A DNA stretch of 64,000 nt from Chryseolinea sp. H1M3-3 (GTDB lineage Bacteria; Bacteroidota; Bacteroidia; Cytophagales; Cyclobacteriaceae): positions 124,001 to 188,000 of the forward strand of contig NZ_JARKMY010000014.1 in NCBI RefSeq assembly GCF_029360725.1, given 5' to 3'. The notes beneath the pieces were generated by a model that was given only the letters and a program-made list of their open reading frames with translations, ran no database searches and had not been told where the DNA came from. The stretch's first letter is position 1. Every line of letters starts with the position of its first letter. Shown in pieces: positions 27,695-36,158 of the stretch. The translations under genes were made by a program, and so were the position numbers.

Positions 27695-28291
27695 ATGAAC
27701 AACGACTTCCTTATCGTAGGGATAGGTGCGTCAGCGGGTGGTGAATCATCGCTATATGATTTTTTTGAAAATACCCCGCCTTCCATAAATGCATCTTTTA
27801 TTGTCGTACGACATTTAAAACGTGATTTTCAAAGTCAAATGAAATTTTTGCTGTCGCGGCATACACGTTTACCAGTATATACCATCCGAAACGGCGAAGA
27901 AATCAAGCCCGGATGTATATACCTCATGCCGGAAAACACTACCGCTACAATTAAGGATGGCTATCTGTTGTTAAAAGAACGGACGGCTAAAACCGATGTA
28001 AATTACGCCATCGATGAATTTTTCACCTCACTTGCGCATGATGTAAAAGATCGGGCTGTAGGAATTATTTTATCGGGTATGGGTAATGACGGAACAAACG
28101 GTGCAAATGCCATTGAAGAGTACGGAGGAATGGTCATGGTGCAGGATCCGAAGTCAACGAAATTTGATTCCATGCCGAATAGTGTTATCGCGAACGACTT
28201 TCCAGACTACATTCTGCCGGCCAGAAACATGGGCCAACATCTGATGGAATATATAAAGTCCAAAGAAAAGAAAAGAGCTTTTAATCTGTGA
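27695..28291 (+). CDS. Stand-alone CheB-type methylesterase
   Basis: 198 residues. This is only the CheB catalytic domain, without the receiver. The triad is visible: Ser13 in GIGASAGGESS, His40 in VVRHLKRDF and Asp132 in LSGMGNDGTNGA. CheB removes methyl groups from glutamates of chemoreceptors or deamidates glutamines. In many Bacteroidota, stand-alone CheB domains belong to CheB/CheR-type sensory proteins rather than to flagellar chemotaxis. No CheR or receptor gene lies nearby. The gene follows DUF3606 and is convergent with a DUF1648 protein, two bases between stops. Confidence 0.85.
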   Translation: MNNDFLIVGIGASAGGESSLYDFFENTPPSINASFIVVRHLKRDFQSQMKFLLSRHTRLPVYTIRNGEEIKPGCIYLMPENTTATIKDGYLLLKERTAKTDVNYAIDEFFTSLAHDVKDRAVGIILSGMGNDGTNGANAIEEYGGMVMVQDPKSTKFDSMPNSVIANDFPDYILPARNMGQHLMEYIKSKEKKRAFNL

Positions 28292-28293
28292 GA

Positions 28294-28788
28294 CTATCGC
28301 AGTTTGAAGCCTCGATAAATGAAAATCGCATTAACACCAAAAATCATCGCAAGAAAAAGTGGGAGAAACATGACGCCAATGCCGTTCATCTCGCCTAAGC
28401 CATTCTGCACGGTGGCATATGTCAAATAACAGAACCCAAACACAATGATCAGTTTAAGAATTCGCAGCATCAAAACGGAATTTCTGTACTGACGTTCTGC
28501 GTTTTCTTCTGTGATCTTATAAGGAAAATTGAAACGGTGGGAGTACCTTAAAGCTGCTGTTAACATCGAATAGACTACAAACGCCAGGATCGGTAAGATC
28601 CAAACAGTGGACTTGTTTCCAAAGGCATCAGGCTCTCCGGCCGCGTTATAGTGTTGTGGAATTGTTGTTGGAAGCTTACGGTAGTATAACAGCATGATTG
28701 CAAACATCAATATCAAGCCCGACGCGGATACAAATTCTATGACCCGGTCGGTATTGGACATTGCAATTTTTACTCTCGGGCGTTGCAT
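28294..28788 (-). CDS. DUF1648-type membrane protein
   Basis: 164 residues from the ATG at 28788. An ATG at 28761 would begin closer to the first membrane segment. A longer reading from 28929 overlaps the divergent gene at 28917 and is unlikely. Membrane segments are near 22-40, 68-88, 113-133 and 140-160. The sequence LPTTIPQHYNAAGEPDAFGNKSTVW is a typical DUF1648 motif (short loop with Pro-x-H-x-x-x-x-G). The function is unknown. Related proteins in Firmicutes include SdpI-type immunity proteins. No toxin gene is visible next to it. Confidence 0.75.
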   Translation of the reverse strand: MQRPRVKIAMSNTDRVIEFVSASGLILMFAIMLLYYRKLPTTIPQHYNAAGEPDAFGNKSTVWILPILAFVVYSMLTAALRYSHRFNFPYKITEENAERQYRNSVLMLRILKLIIVFGFCYLTYATVQNGLGEMNGIGVMFLPLFLAMIFGVNAIFIYRGFKLR

Positions 28789-28916
28789 ACATCTTGAATT
28801 ACTAATATCATTTAAGTTACTAAAATTTCGTTTGGAAGAAATATCGCTGTAGAGTATCGAAATCGATAATCTTTCCAATCCTCTCAGTATCTTTAGTATA
28901 CGGAAGCCAAACTCAT

Positions 28917-29717
28917 ATGAAAAGACCATTCCCTTTTTTACTACTCTTTATAGTTATCAACACAACAATACGCGCGCAACCATTGGTAGGAACATGGGAA
29001 ATGATTTCTATCAAAGGCATTAACGCCGCAGGCGAACGGTTTGCCAGCGATGCATCATCAAACCGCGAAATAAAAATAATAACGCCGACGCATTACATGC
29101 TCATCGCACAGGACGTGGAAGGTGATTCGCTTGTATTCAACCGCTGTTATGCCGGAGCCATCCGCGTCGATGGTAATAAATACGATGAAATTCCGATGCT
29201 TTCTTCATCCCCTATTTTTGATAATGTTAAAACAGACTATACATGGAAGATAGTCAACGACAAGTTCGTTCAAGCAGGTACTCTCATCCGGCCTGATGGA
29301 AAGAAAGTCATTCTGGAAGAACTAGTTTTCGGTCGGGTGAAGGCTTCGGCATCGTATATCAACAATCCAACGAATGGCACCTGGAGGCTTTTGTCGTCTA
29401 CGTATGTCACCGCAGATGGAACTCGTCATTCGGATTCAAATGAAACTGTGAATGCGCTGTTTATTATCACACCCACGCATTGGATGTATGCCAGCAGCAG
29501 GGATAAAAAATTCGAACATGTTATGGGGGGCGGCTATACGATGAAAGATGACAAATATTATCCGGCGCTGGATTTTGCGTCGTTCCCAAAAAAACTCTGG
29601 GGCGAGACTGAGATGACACAAAAAATAGATGGCGAAAAACTTTACGTCACGGGTACGAGCATTTTTCCTGACGGGCGAAAATTTATATGGAACGACGTGT
29701 TTGAAAAAGTGAACTGA
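28917..29717 (+). CDS. Secreted protein with duplicated lipocalin-like domain
   Basis: 266 residues. The signal peptide ends near residue 20 (TTIRAQ). Two similar halves follow, each with a lipocalin-like opening and a THxM segment: LVGTWEMISIKGINAAGERF with IITPTHYMLIAQD, and GTWRLLSSTYVTADGTRH with FIITPTHWMYASS. This suggests internal duplication. Lipocalin-like barrels bind small hydrophobic ligands. What this one binds is unknown. The start at 28917 leaves 128 bases between it and the divergent DUF1648 gene. Confidence 0.75.
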   Translation: MKRPFPFLLLFIVINTTIRAQPLVGTWEMISIKGINAAGERFASDASSNREIKIITPTHYMLIAQDVEGDSLVFNRCYAGAIRVDGNKYDEIPMLSSSPIFDNVKTDYTWKIVNDKFVQAGTLIRPDGKKVILEELVFGRVKASASYINNPTNGTWRLLSSTYVTADGTRHSDSNETVNALFIITPTHWMYASSRDKKFEHVMGGGYTMKDDKYYPALDFASFPKKLWGETEMTQKIDGEKLYVTGTSIFPDGRKFIWNDVFEKVN

Positions 29718-29764
29718 TAGATCGCCCATTCACAAGCATAGTCTGTATTTACATTTGCAAATCG

Positions 29765-29965
29765 CTAGGACTTTTTTCGCCGCACTGTAACCTGCTCTCC
29801 CCCAATACCCCAATTATCGGTCGATACTTCATCGATAACAACCACGGTAGTAGCCGGATTCTTGTTCAATACTTTTTGAAGCAATTCTGTTACCCCTTTT
29901 ATAAGTTCAGCTTTTTGTTGTGATGTTACACCATCATCAGTGATTTTAATATTTACGTAAGGCAT
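29765..29965 (-). CDS. 4-oxalocrotonate-tautomerase-like protein
   Basis: 66 residues from the ATG at 29965, giving Pro as the residue after Met (MPYVNIKITDDGV). Pro1 is the catalytic base of the tautomerase superfamily, so this start is preferred over the longer reading from 29992. The later segment VVVIDEVSTDNWGIGGEQV is typical and includes the conserved GIGG turn. Such proteins are about 60-75 residues and form hexamers or trimers of dimers, isomerising enols in aromatic-ring degradation. The substrate here is not known. It is convergent with the lipocalin-like gene. Confidence 0.85.
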   Translation of the reverse strand: MPYVNIKITDDGVTSQQKAELIKGVTELLQKVLNKNPATTVVVIDEVSTDNWGIGGEQVTVRRKKS

Positions 29966-29995
29966 TGTTCGTACTTTATTAATTAAAAACAAATT

Positions 29996-30120
29996 CTAAT
30001 TTAGCGGCATTCCAATAGCCCAGGTATTACGTTGTAAATCTTTAAAACTCGCGAATATCAGGATCAACCTGTTCGTTCAAAGGCTTTTCAATTACCTCTC
30101 AACCTAAGTCTACTCCTTTA
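29996..30120 (-). pseudogene. Possible remnant of a VOC-family gene
   Basis: On the minus strand, GVDLG, stop, EVIEKPLNEQVDPDIREF, stop, and in a second frame SFKDLQRNTWAIGMPLN, stop, look like the C-terminal end of a VOC (PhnB-like) protein. The usual ending is a KDLxGNTWxI-type motif. Two reading frames and at least one internal stop are needed, so the piece is degenerate. It could also be chance similarity, since only about 40 residues are visible. Confidence 0.35.
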
Positions 30121-30733
30121 CTAAATGTACACCGCGTACCTATACATGAATCAAGCGTTGATTGGCCGGATGAGTTTCACTTGAATCCGACAACATAACC
30201 CTTAGTCATCAACCTTTACCTCTTTCAGCGATTTTCATACAAACGAAATTTGTTAAAATCATTTTAGAAATTTAAATCTGCTTAAGGATATACACAAGCT
30301 TTTCAATTTCAAATGTTCTTTTAATCACATTGTCGGTGTCATAAATTATAAGAAATCTCATAGAATACTGAAAAACCAGTTCAAATAATACATTTATGTA
30401 ATGACTTAAGTGGGCTGTAGTGAATGACAAGTTTCGAGGCTAAATGAAAGATAGCCTAACGTTACAACGTTTGAGTTACATGCCATTTTAAACACCATCC
30501 ACGCGGTTTATTGATTCTCCCATCAACAGCCTCCGATAAGTTGCAATAAACGTCGCCACGCCATTCTATTTTGTCGACACACAAACACACGGGTACGTGG
30601 GAATATTATAACTTCGTAATGGCTGGATTGTGAGTATTTTTTAACCTGTATGTCGGGAGTCCATGTTGCCGTTTAGCAACAGCTAAGTGCTGAAACATTG
30701 CTTTTTATTTTTTATATAATTAACGTTTTTATT
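30121..30733. other. AT-rich gene-poor stretch before the TonB receptor
   Basis: About 610 bases with no plausible gene on either strand. It is AT-rich, with frequent stop codons. It presumably carries the promoter of the receptor operon that starts at 30734, but I see no good -33/-7 pair, hairpin or long repeat. Confidence 0.5.
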
Positions 30734-32701
30734 ATGCGATTAGAATTCAGCTATGCATTTTCTGTGCTAGCGATCTCCTGTTTCTCACTGCAAGCCCAGG
30801 ACCTTGATTCAATCATGAGCCTTAACGCATTTACTGAAGAAAGTGATCTTCAAAAAATGCTTAACAAAAATGTCTCAGTATCTTCCCAAAACCTGACATC
30901 GCGAGAAACCCCAGGTATTATCAGCGTTGTGACCGCCGAAGAAATACAAAATAGTGGTGCACGTGACATGGTTGATGTCCTTCGGCTAGTACCAGGTTTT
31001 GATGTTGCACACGACCTTTCTTTTGTGAAGGGTCTTAGCCTTCGCGGCAATTGGGCAAATGAAGGAAAAATTCTTGTGCTGATGGATGGTCAACCTTTTA
31101 ATGAATTGCTTTATCAAAGCGTCGCCGTCGGCAACCGCTTTCCGGTTGACGCCATTGAACGCATTGAGATTATTCGCGGCCCTGGCTCAGCACGTTATGG
31201 CGGGTCTGCAGAATACGGCGTCATAAACATCATCACCAAGGCTGCCTCCAGTCTCAATGGCGTGGCAGTCTACGGTACAGCAGGTTTTCACAAAGATGCC
31301 ACCGGCCGAACCAACGGTGGGGTTATGACATCTCATAAAGGACAAAAATTTGCATGGGATTTATCGATATTTAAAGGAAAAAGTATTGTAAGCGATCAAC
31401 TATATCAGGATATTTTCCTTGCTTCAGAACCTGTTTCTTTAGTTCATGAGTCTCACGCCGATCCGCTGAATATCAACCTTGGATTGAAATACAACGGACT
31501 ATCCGTACGCACCATGTACGATCAATTTGAAAACGCCGACCCAATATCAACTGCATCCTTCAGCAACTATGCACTTGACATAGAGTACAAAATAAAACTT
31601 TCTGACAAATTCAGATTGACCCCCCGTGTTCAATATATGAACCAAAAGCCATGGCAATACGATTTTGAAGATACACCCGAAGTGGATTTTAATGTGCGGG
31701 CGTTGCGTACGCTTGGACAACTGGATGCCGACGTAGACATCAGCCGAAAAGTAAACCTGAATTTTGGTGCGCTTTATTTTAGCGACAAGGGTATAGACCT
31801 TTCAGTAGATGAAACCATGTTAAAGATGCATAACGTTGCGTTCTATGCACAAGCATTATTCAAACATCGGCTAGCAAATGCAACCGTAGGTTTCAGGTTC
31901 GAAAAAAACACCAAGTTCGCCTCCGCATTTGTGCCTCGCGTAGCGTTGACAAAAAAGATTCAAAACTTTCATTTCAAGGCTCTTTATAGCGCATCGTTCC
32001 GGTCGCCTTCCCTATACAATGTGCTGATTGATACCACTGGGGCAAAGCCCGAAAGGTCTAACGTGTTTGAGTTTGAAGTCGGTTATCAGTTTACACCTGA
32101 AATGCTGCTGTCTCTTAATGCCTTTCATATTTCCACGCGAGATGTTATTGTATATGGATCGGAAGGCGAAGGCGATACCTTTGTGGAGTGGTATGAAAGT
32201 TCAGAGAAGTCAGGCACCAAAGGAGTTGAAGTTGTCTACAGCATTCGTAAGAAAAAATGGTACTCTCATTTGACGTACTCCTTTAGCCAGGCCTTATCTG
32301 ACAATGCAGTAGAAAAATACCGGATACCACAAACCGACAAACAATACGCTGGAATGGCAGCACACAAGGTAACACTGAATACCAATGTTTACCTCACTCC
32401 AAACTTAAGTTTTAGCCCAACCATGATTTATGTCGGCACACGTTATGCCTATACTACATCCGATGAAAACTACGAACTAATATCCAATGAACTGGAACCC
32501 TACACTTTGGTAAATGTATTCTTGAATTACAAAAATCTACTACCAGGGCTCACGTTAGGCGCAGGCGTATATGATATGTTTAATGAGCGGCCATTAATGC
32601 CGCAGCCTTACCACGGCGGACTAGGTGCCTATGCTCCTATCCCAGGTCGCAGTCGTGAATATGTTATCAAACTTTCTTATCAGGTAAACTTCAAGAAATA
32701 A
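30734..32701 (+). CDS. TonB-dependent outer-membrane receptor
   Basis: 655 residues from the ATG at 30734. A longer start at 30698 would place a hydrophobic stretch before the signal peptide. The signal sequence ends near residue 21 (SCFSLQAQ). The plug domain follows (SRETPGIISVVTAEEIQNSGARDMVDVLRLVPGFDV, KILVLMDGQPF, RIEIIRGPGSARYGG, INIITKAAS). A 22-strand-type barrel then runs to the C-terminal YVIKLSYQVNF, with an aromatic residue near the end. It imports a chelated metal, cofactor or sugar using TonB energy. It is followed at 6 bases by a YfiR-like gene, so the two are co-transcribed. Confidence 0.92.
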   Translation: MRLEFSYAFSVLAISCFSLQAQDLDSIMSLNAFTEESDLQKMLNKNVSVSSQNLTSRETPGIISVVTAEEIQNSGARDMVDVLRLVPGFDVAHDLSFVKGLSLRGNWANEGKILVLMDGQPFNELLYQSVAVGNRFPVDAIERIEIIRGPGSARYGGSAEYGVINIITKAASSLNGVAVYGTAGFHKDATGRTNGGVMTSHKGQKFAWDLSIFKGKSIVSDQLYQDIFLASEPVSLVHESHADPLNINLGLKYNGLSVRTMYDQFENADPISTASFSNYALDIEYKIKLSDKFRLTPRVQYMNQKPWQYDFEDTPEVDFNVRALRTLGQLDADVDISRKVNLNFGALYFSDKGIDLSVDETMLKMHNVAFYAQALFKHRLANATVGFRFEKNTKFASAFVPRVALTKKIQNFHFKALYSASFRSPSLYNVLIDTTGAKPERSNVFEFEVGYQFTPEMLLSLNAFHISTRDVIVYGSEGEGDTFVEWYESSEKSGTKGVEVVYSIRKKKWYSHLTYSFSQALSDNAVEKYRIPQTDKQYAGMAAHKVTLNTNVYLTPNLSFSPTMIYVGTRYAYTTSDENYELISNELEPYTLVNVFLNYKNLLPGLTLGAGVYDMFNERPLMPQPYHGGLGAYAPIPGRSREYVIKLSYQVNFKK

Positions 32702-32706
32702 CTATT

Positions 32707-33216
32707 ATGCATTTCTCTAAATTATATTTTTTGCTCACAGCGCTTGTCTTTTCATTCACTTCAAAAGCGCAAACAACTAATTATCAGGTATACGCACTGT
32801 ATGTTGTAAACATTGCCAAATATTCTTCTTGGCCCGCACTTTCCGGCGAGTTTAACATTACTGTATTCGGCAGGTCAAAAGTGTATGATGAATTATTAAA
32901 ACAAAATGGCAAAATGGTAAATGGCCATAACATGAAGATCACGCAAGCTGAAAATATCAGTGACATCGGTCATCCCCAAATCATTTACCTGGCGGATGGA
33001 AAAAGTAACACGTTAGATGATCTTATCAAAATGACGGAAGGAAAGTCTGTCATGATTATTTGTGAACGAGAAGGTCTCCACAAGCGGGGTGCAGGTTTCA
33101 GTTTTGTAGTGATGGATAACGGAACCCTGCGGTGCGATATCAATGCGTCAGAACTTGAGAAACGTCAAATCAGACTTTCCAAAAACTTGAGTGCATTGAC
33201 GAATTCATCGATATAA
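32707..33216 (+). CDS. YfiR-family (DUF4154) periplasmic protein
   Basis: 169 residues. Signal peptide 1-21 (FLLTALVFSFTSKAQ). The body matches DUF4154: YQVYALYVVNIAKYSSWP at the start, FNITVFGRSKVYDEL in the middle, and MIICEREGLHKRGAGFSFVV with RCDINASELEKRQIRLSKNL at the end. YfiR in Pseudomonas is a periplasmic repressor of the diguanylate cyclase YfiN. In Bacteroidota similar proteins often accompany TonB receptors and sensor kinases. Here only the receptor is next to it, six bases upstream, so its partner and signal are unknown. Confidence 0.85.
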   Translation: MHFSKLYFLLTALVFSFTSKAQTTNYQVYALYVVNIAKYSSWPALSGEFNITVFGRSKVYDELLKQNGKMVNGHNMKITQAENISDIGHPQIIYLADGKSNTLDDLIKMTEGKSVMIICEREGLHKRGAGFSFVVMDNGTLRCDINASELEKRQIRLSKNLSALTNSSI

Positions 33217-33412
33217 GGTTGGAACCCTCTCAACTAAGAGTGAGACATTGAATAGCCAAAGTGTGCTGTCGCTTTTCGTAACGATATCTTTGGTTAAACT
33301 GTAGCTGGAAAAGATTGTTTACATTGTAATTTGCCGTCGTTTAGTACAATTTTTTAAAATATTAAAGATTGTCCTGCACGCGGAAGAAATTTCCATTGTT
33401 AACATCGACCGT

Positions 33413-34747
33413 ATGAAGCCACAGGCCGCACGCATTGCAAAAACCGACAAACCACGGGTGGTTATTCTTGGCGGTGGGTTTGCTGGCATAGAGCTCGCCA
33501 AGGCATTGCGACATGCGCCGGTTCAGATTGTATTAATTGACCGCCAAAACTTTCACACATTCCAACCGCTGCTTTACCAGGTTGCCACGGCCGGGGTAGA
33601 ACCGTCGTCTATCATTTATCCCTTTAGAAAGATCTTTGATGATGATTCCAATTTTTTCTTTCGCATGGCAGATGCGATATGTGTCGATACCGCGAACCGA
33701 ATTCTGGAAACGTCCATCGGTTACATTCACTACGATTTTCTCGTGGTTGCCACAGGCGCTACTACGAATTTTTATGGTAATGAACAGATTCAATCAAAAG
33801 CTATTCCTATTAAGGCTATTGAAGACGTGCTCGCATTAAGAAATACAATACTTACAAATTTTGAAAAAGCACTTCAAATTCAGGATGAACAACAGCTAAA
33901 CAGCTTAATGGATTTCGTCATTGTGGGTGGCGGCCCTACCGGCGTTGAAATAGCCGGAGCGTTGAGTGAATTGCGAAAGCATGTGTTTCCCAAAGACTAT
34001 CCAGAACTCAATTTTGTCAATATGGATATCCACCTGATCCAAAGCGGTTCACAGCTTTTAAAAGGAATGTCGAACGAGGCATCTGCAGAAGCAAAAGCAA
34101 TACTTGAAAAAGCCGGTGTGAAATTGTGGATGAATTGTCGCGTTAAATCTTACGACGGACTTATAGTAAAATTAGATACTGGCGAATCACTTTGTACACG
34201 AACATTAATCTGGGCTGCCGGCGTCACAGGAAAAGTTATTGAAGGTTTCCCGGCTTCTGTAGTCGCCCCGGGCAACAGGCTAAAGGTAGATGCTTGCAAC
34301 CGCGTTGAAGGATATTCAAACATTTTCGCTATTGGCGATATTGCCGCCATGGTTACGCCCGAAAACCCTGAAGGATATGCCATGATGGCTCAACCAGCGA
34401 TACAGCAAGGCAAATGGTTGGGAAAAAACATTAAACGGTTGCTGGCGGGCGAAGCGCTTCAGCCCTTCCGTTACAACGATCAGGGTTCTATGGCAACGAT
34501 CGGCCGAAACAAAGCGGTTGCAGACCTAAAAATTTTCGGCCATACCTATAAAACTCAAGGATTCAAAGCGTGGTTTGTCTGGATGTTTGTACATCTCATT
34601 TCACTCATTGGTTTTCGAAATCGCCTGATCGTATTCATCAACTGGATGTGGAGTTATTTTACTTACGATACCGGAATCCGCTTGATCATCGGAAAGAAAA
34701 AAGAAAATGTTCCTGTCGAGGAAGTAACAGAAAAAACTATGGTTTAA
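33413..34747 (+). CDS. ndh: Type II NADH dehydrogenase / FAD-dependent oxidoreductase
   Basis: 444 residues, the normal size of NDH-2. The FAD-binding motif RVVILGGGFAGIELAKAL is at ~18-35. The NAD-binding motif FVIVGGGPTGVEIAGALSEL is at ~168-187. The second FAD motif IFAIGDIAAM is near 304-313. Residues ~375-430 form an amphipathic and hydrophobic membrane anchor (WFVWMFVHLISLIGFRNRL). The enzyme passes electrons from NADH to quinone without pumping protons. It is a single gene, separate from its neighbours. The symbol rests on these motifs, and close quinone-reductase relatives cannot be excluded. Confidence 0.85.
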   Translation: MKPQAARIAKTDKPRVVILGGGFAGIELAKALRHAPVQIVLIDRQNFHTFQPLLYQVATAGVEPSSIIYPFRKIFDDDSNFFFRMADAICVDTANRILETSIGYIHYDFLVVATGATTNFYGNEQIQSKAIPIKAIEDVLALRNTILTNFEKALQIQDEQQLNSLMDFVIVGGGPTGVEIAGALSELRKHVFPKDYPELNFVNMDIHLIQSGSQLLKGMSNEASAEAKAILEKAGVKLWMNCRVKSYDGLIVKLDTGESLCTRTLIWAAGVTGKVIEGFPASVVAPGNRLKVDACNRVEGYSNIFAIGDIAAMVTPENPEGYAMMAQPAIQQGKWLGKNIKRLLAGEALQPFRYNDQGSMATIGRNKAVADLKIFGHTYKTQGFKAWFVWMFVHLISLIGFRNRLIVFINWMWSYFTYDTGIRLIIGKKKENVPVEEVTEKTMV

Positions 34748-34793
34748 GTGTTTGCATTGCAAAAATCCCAAATTCTAACGCCAGTAATTCATC

Positions 34794-35897
34794 TCAAATC
34801 TTAAAAAATATTCCCTTCTTATAAAGAAATCTGCACATCCCCCACTCTAAAGTAAAAATCACCAACGATGTGATAATCGCCATCAAGCCCAGGGGAATGT
34901 TGATGAAACTCATCAAGCCATTCGATATGGCAGCGATGTAACCATTAAACCACCTGCCGCCAACAATTTCAATAAAGAGATAAATAAAAAGGGAATTCAT
35001 GCCCACGATAATAAAAAACTCCACATATTTTTTGTGCTCACGCAAATCGATCCACCAGTAGAAGAAGCAAAGCGCAAGCAAACACCATCCACCGGACGCG
35101 AGTACAAATGAAGATGTAGCAATGCGTTTAATGATCGGCGTGATCGTCACATCCATTACATAGCCTGTCACGAGTGCAATAGCGCCTGTAATCAAAAGCC
35201 ATTTTAGTTTTTCTCCAGGTGCCAAGGAAGTGAGCAATAGCTTACCTACCAACGCTCCCCATATCGTATGGGCTGCTGTAGGCAGAAAGTTGATGGCAAC
35301 CCACCCTCCCCCATTAATCTTATTCATTAAGACAAGGTCCATGTAATTGCCAAAATTATGCTGGTCAGTAAAAGGTTGATCAAAATTCGGAATGTTTGTA
35401 AAGCGGTATAATATTTCTGTCAACACCAGTAAACCCAGGCTGAATGCGATTTGCGCTGAAAATGACCATCGGAAAATGAAAAATGCAATCAGCGTGGTGG
35501 CCGAGAGTTGTGTGAGTACATCCCATAGCTCAAACGATAGACCACCCGGGCGAACAGCATAGTCCAGCACACCCCAAAAGAATAACCACCCTGACCTTTT
35601 TAACACTTTAACAAAAGACACACGCCACGGAACACCTTGAACTTGCTGCCGATGCAACGAATAGGCCATCGCTGTTCCTGCCATAAACATGAAACCCGGT
35701 TGGATGAGGTCCCAGAACCGTAGACCGTTCCATGGGTGATGAAAAAACTGTTGAAAGAAAAGTTGGATGACACTCCCTTCCGTCACTTCATAAAGATTTT
35801 CGTACAACCGCGCGCTCTCCAACATTAACAATACCATGATGAGTCCTCGCATAAAATCAAGCGAAAGAAGTCGGCTTTTGACAGGTGGAAGGGTCAT
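34794..35897 (-). CDS. Heparan-alpha-glucosaminide-N-acetyltransferase-like membrane protein (COG4299/DUF5009)
   Basis: 367 residues with about ten membrane segments. The opening SRLLSLDFMRGLIMVLLMLE and the later WDLIQPGFMFMAGTAMAYSL are typical of the family, together with the C-terminal VGMNSLFIYLFIEIVGGRWF. Human HGSNAT uses a cytosolic acetyl-CoA to acetylate a terminal glucosamine across the membrane. Bacterial relatives probably move acyl groups to sugars in the envelope. The target here is unknown. It is convergent with ndh, 46 bases apart. Confidence 0.85.
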   Translation of the reverse strand: MTLPPVKSRLLSLDFMRGLIMVLLMLESARLYENLYEVTEGSVIQLFFQQFFHHPWNGLRFWDLIQPGFMFMAGTAMAYSLHRQQVQGVPWRVSFVKVLKRSGWLFFWGVLDYAVRPGGLSFELWDVLTQLSATTLIAFFIFRWSFSAQIAFSLGLLVLTEILYRFTNIPNFDQPFTDQHNFGNYMDLVLMNKINGGGWVAINFLPTAAHTIWGALVGKLLLTSLAPGEKLKWLLITGAIALVTGYVMDVTITPIIKRIATSSFVLASGGWCLLALCFFYWWIDLREHKKYVEFFIIVGMNSLFIYLFIEIVGGRWFNGYIAAISNGLMSFINIPLGLMAIITSLVIFTLEWGMCRFLYKKGIFFKI

Positions 35898-36158
35898 AAT
35901 AAGATGATGGAAATTTCCTTTTTCTAATTACAACTATTAAGAGAATAATGCAAGACGCGAATTTTCAAACTTTAAGCAACTTGTCTGAAGATCTGATAAT
36001 TGCTCGTTTAATAAAACGCCCAACACATTCAATCCATACTCGTCAACTAAGCAGAGCAAGGACTACTGTTAAATTTATGAAATACAAGTCCGGCACTTCA
36101 CCAGTCTCATTGTCCTCTAGATTAGAATTCGTACTTTCAGTCAACAATAGGTATTACT

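Noticed and set aside
28789-28929. Extended N-terminus of the DUF1648 protein
   Set aside because: The extension overlaps the divergent lipocalin-like gene start and reads as non-coding sequence.
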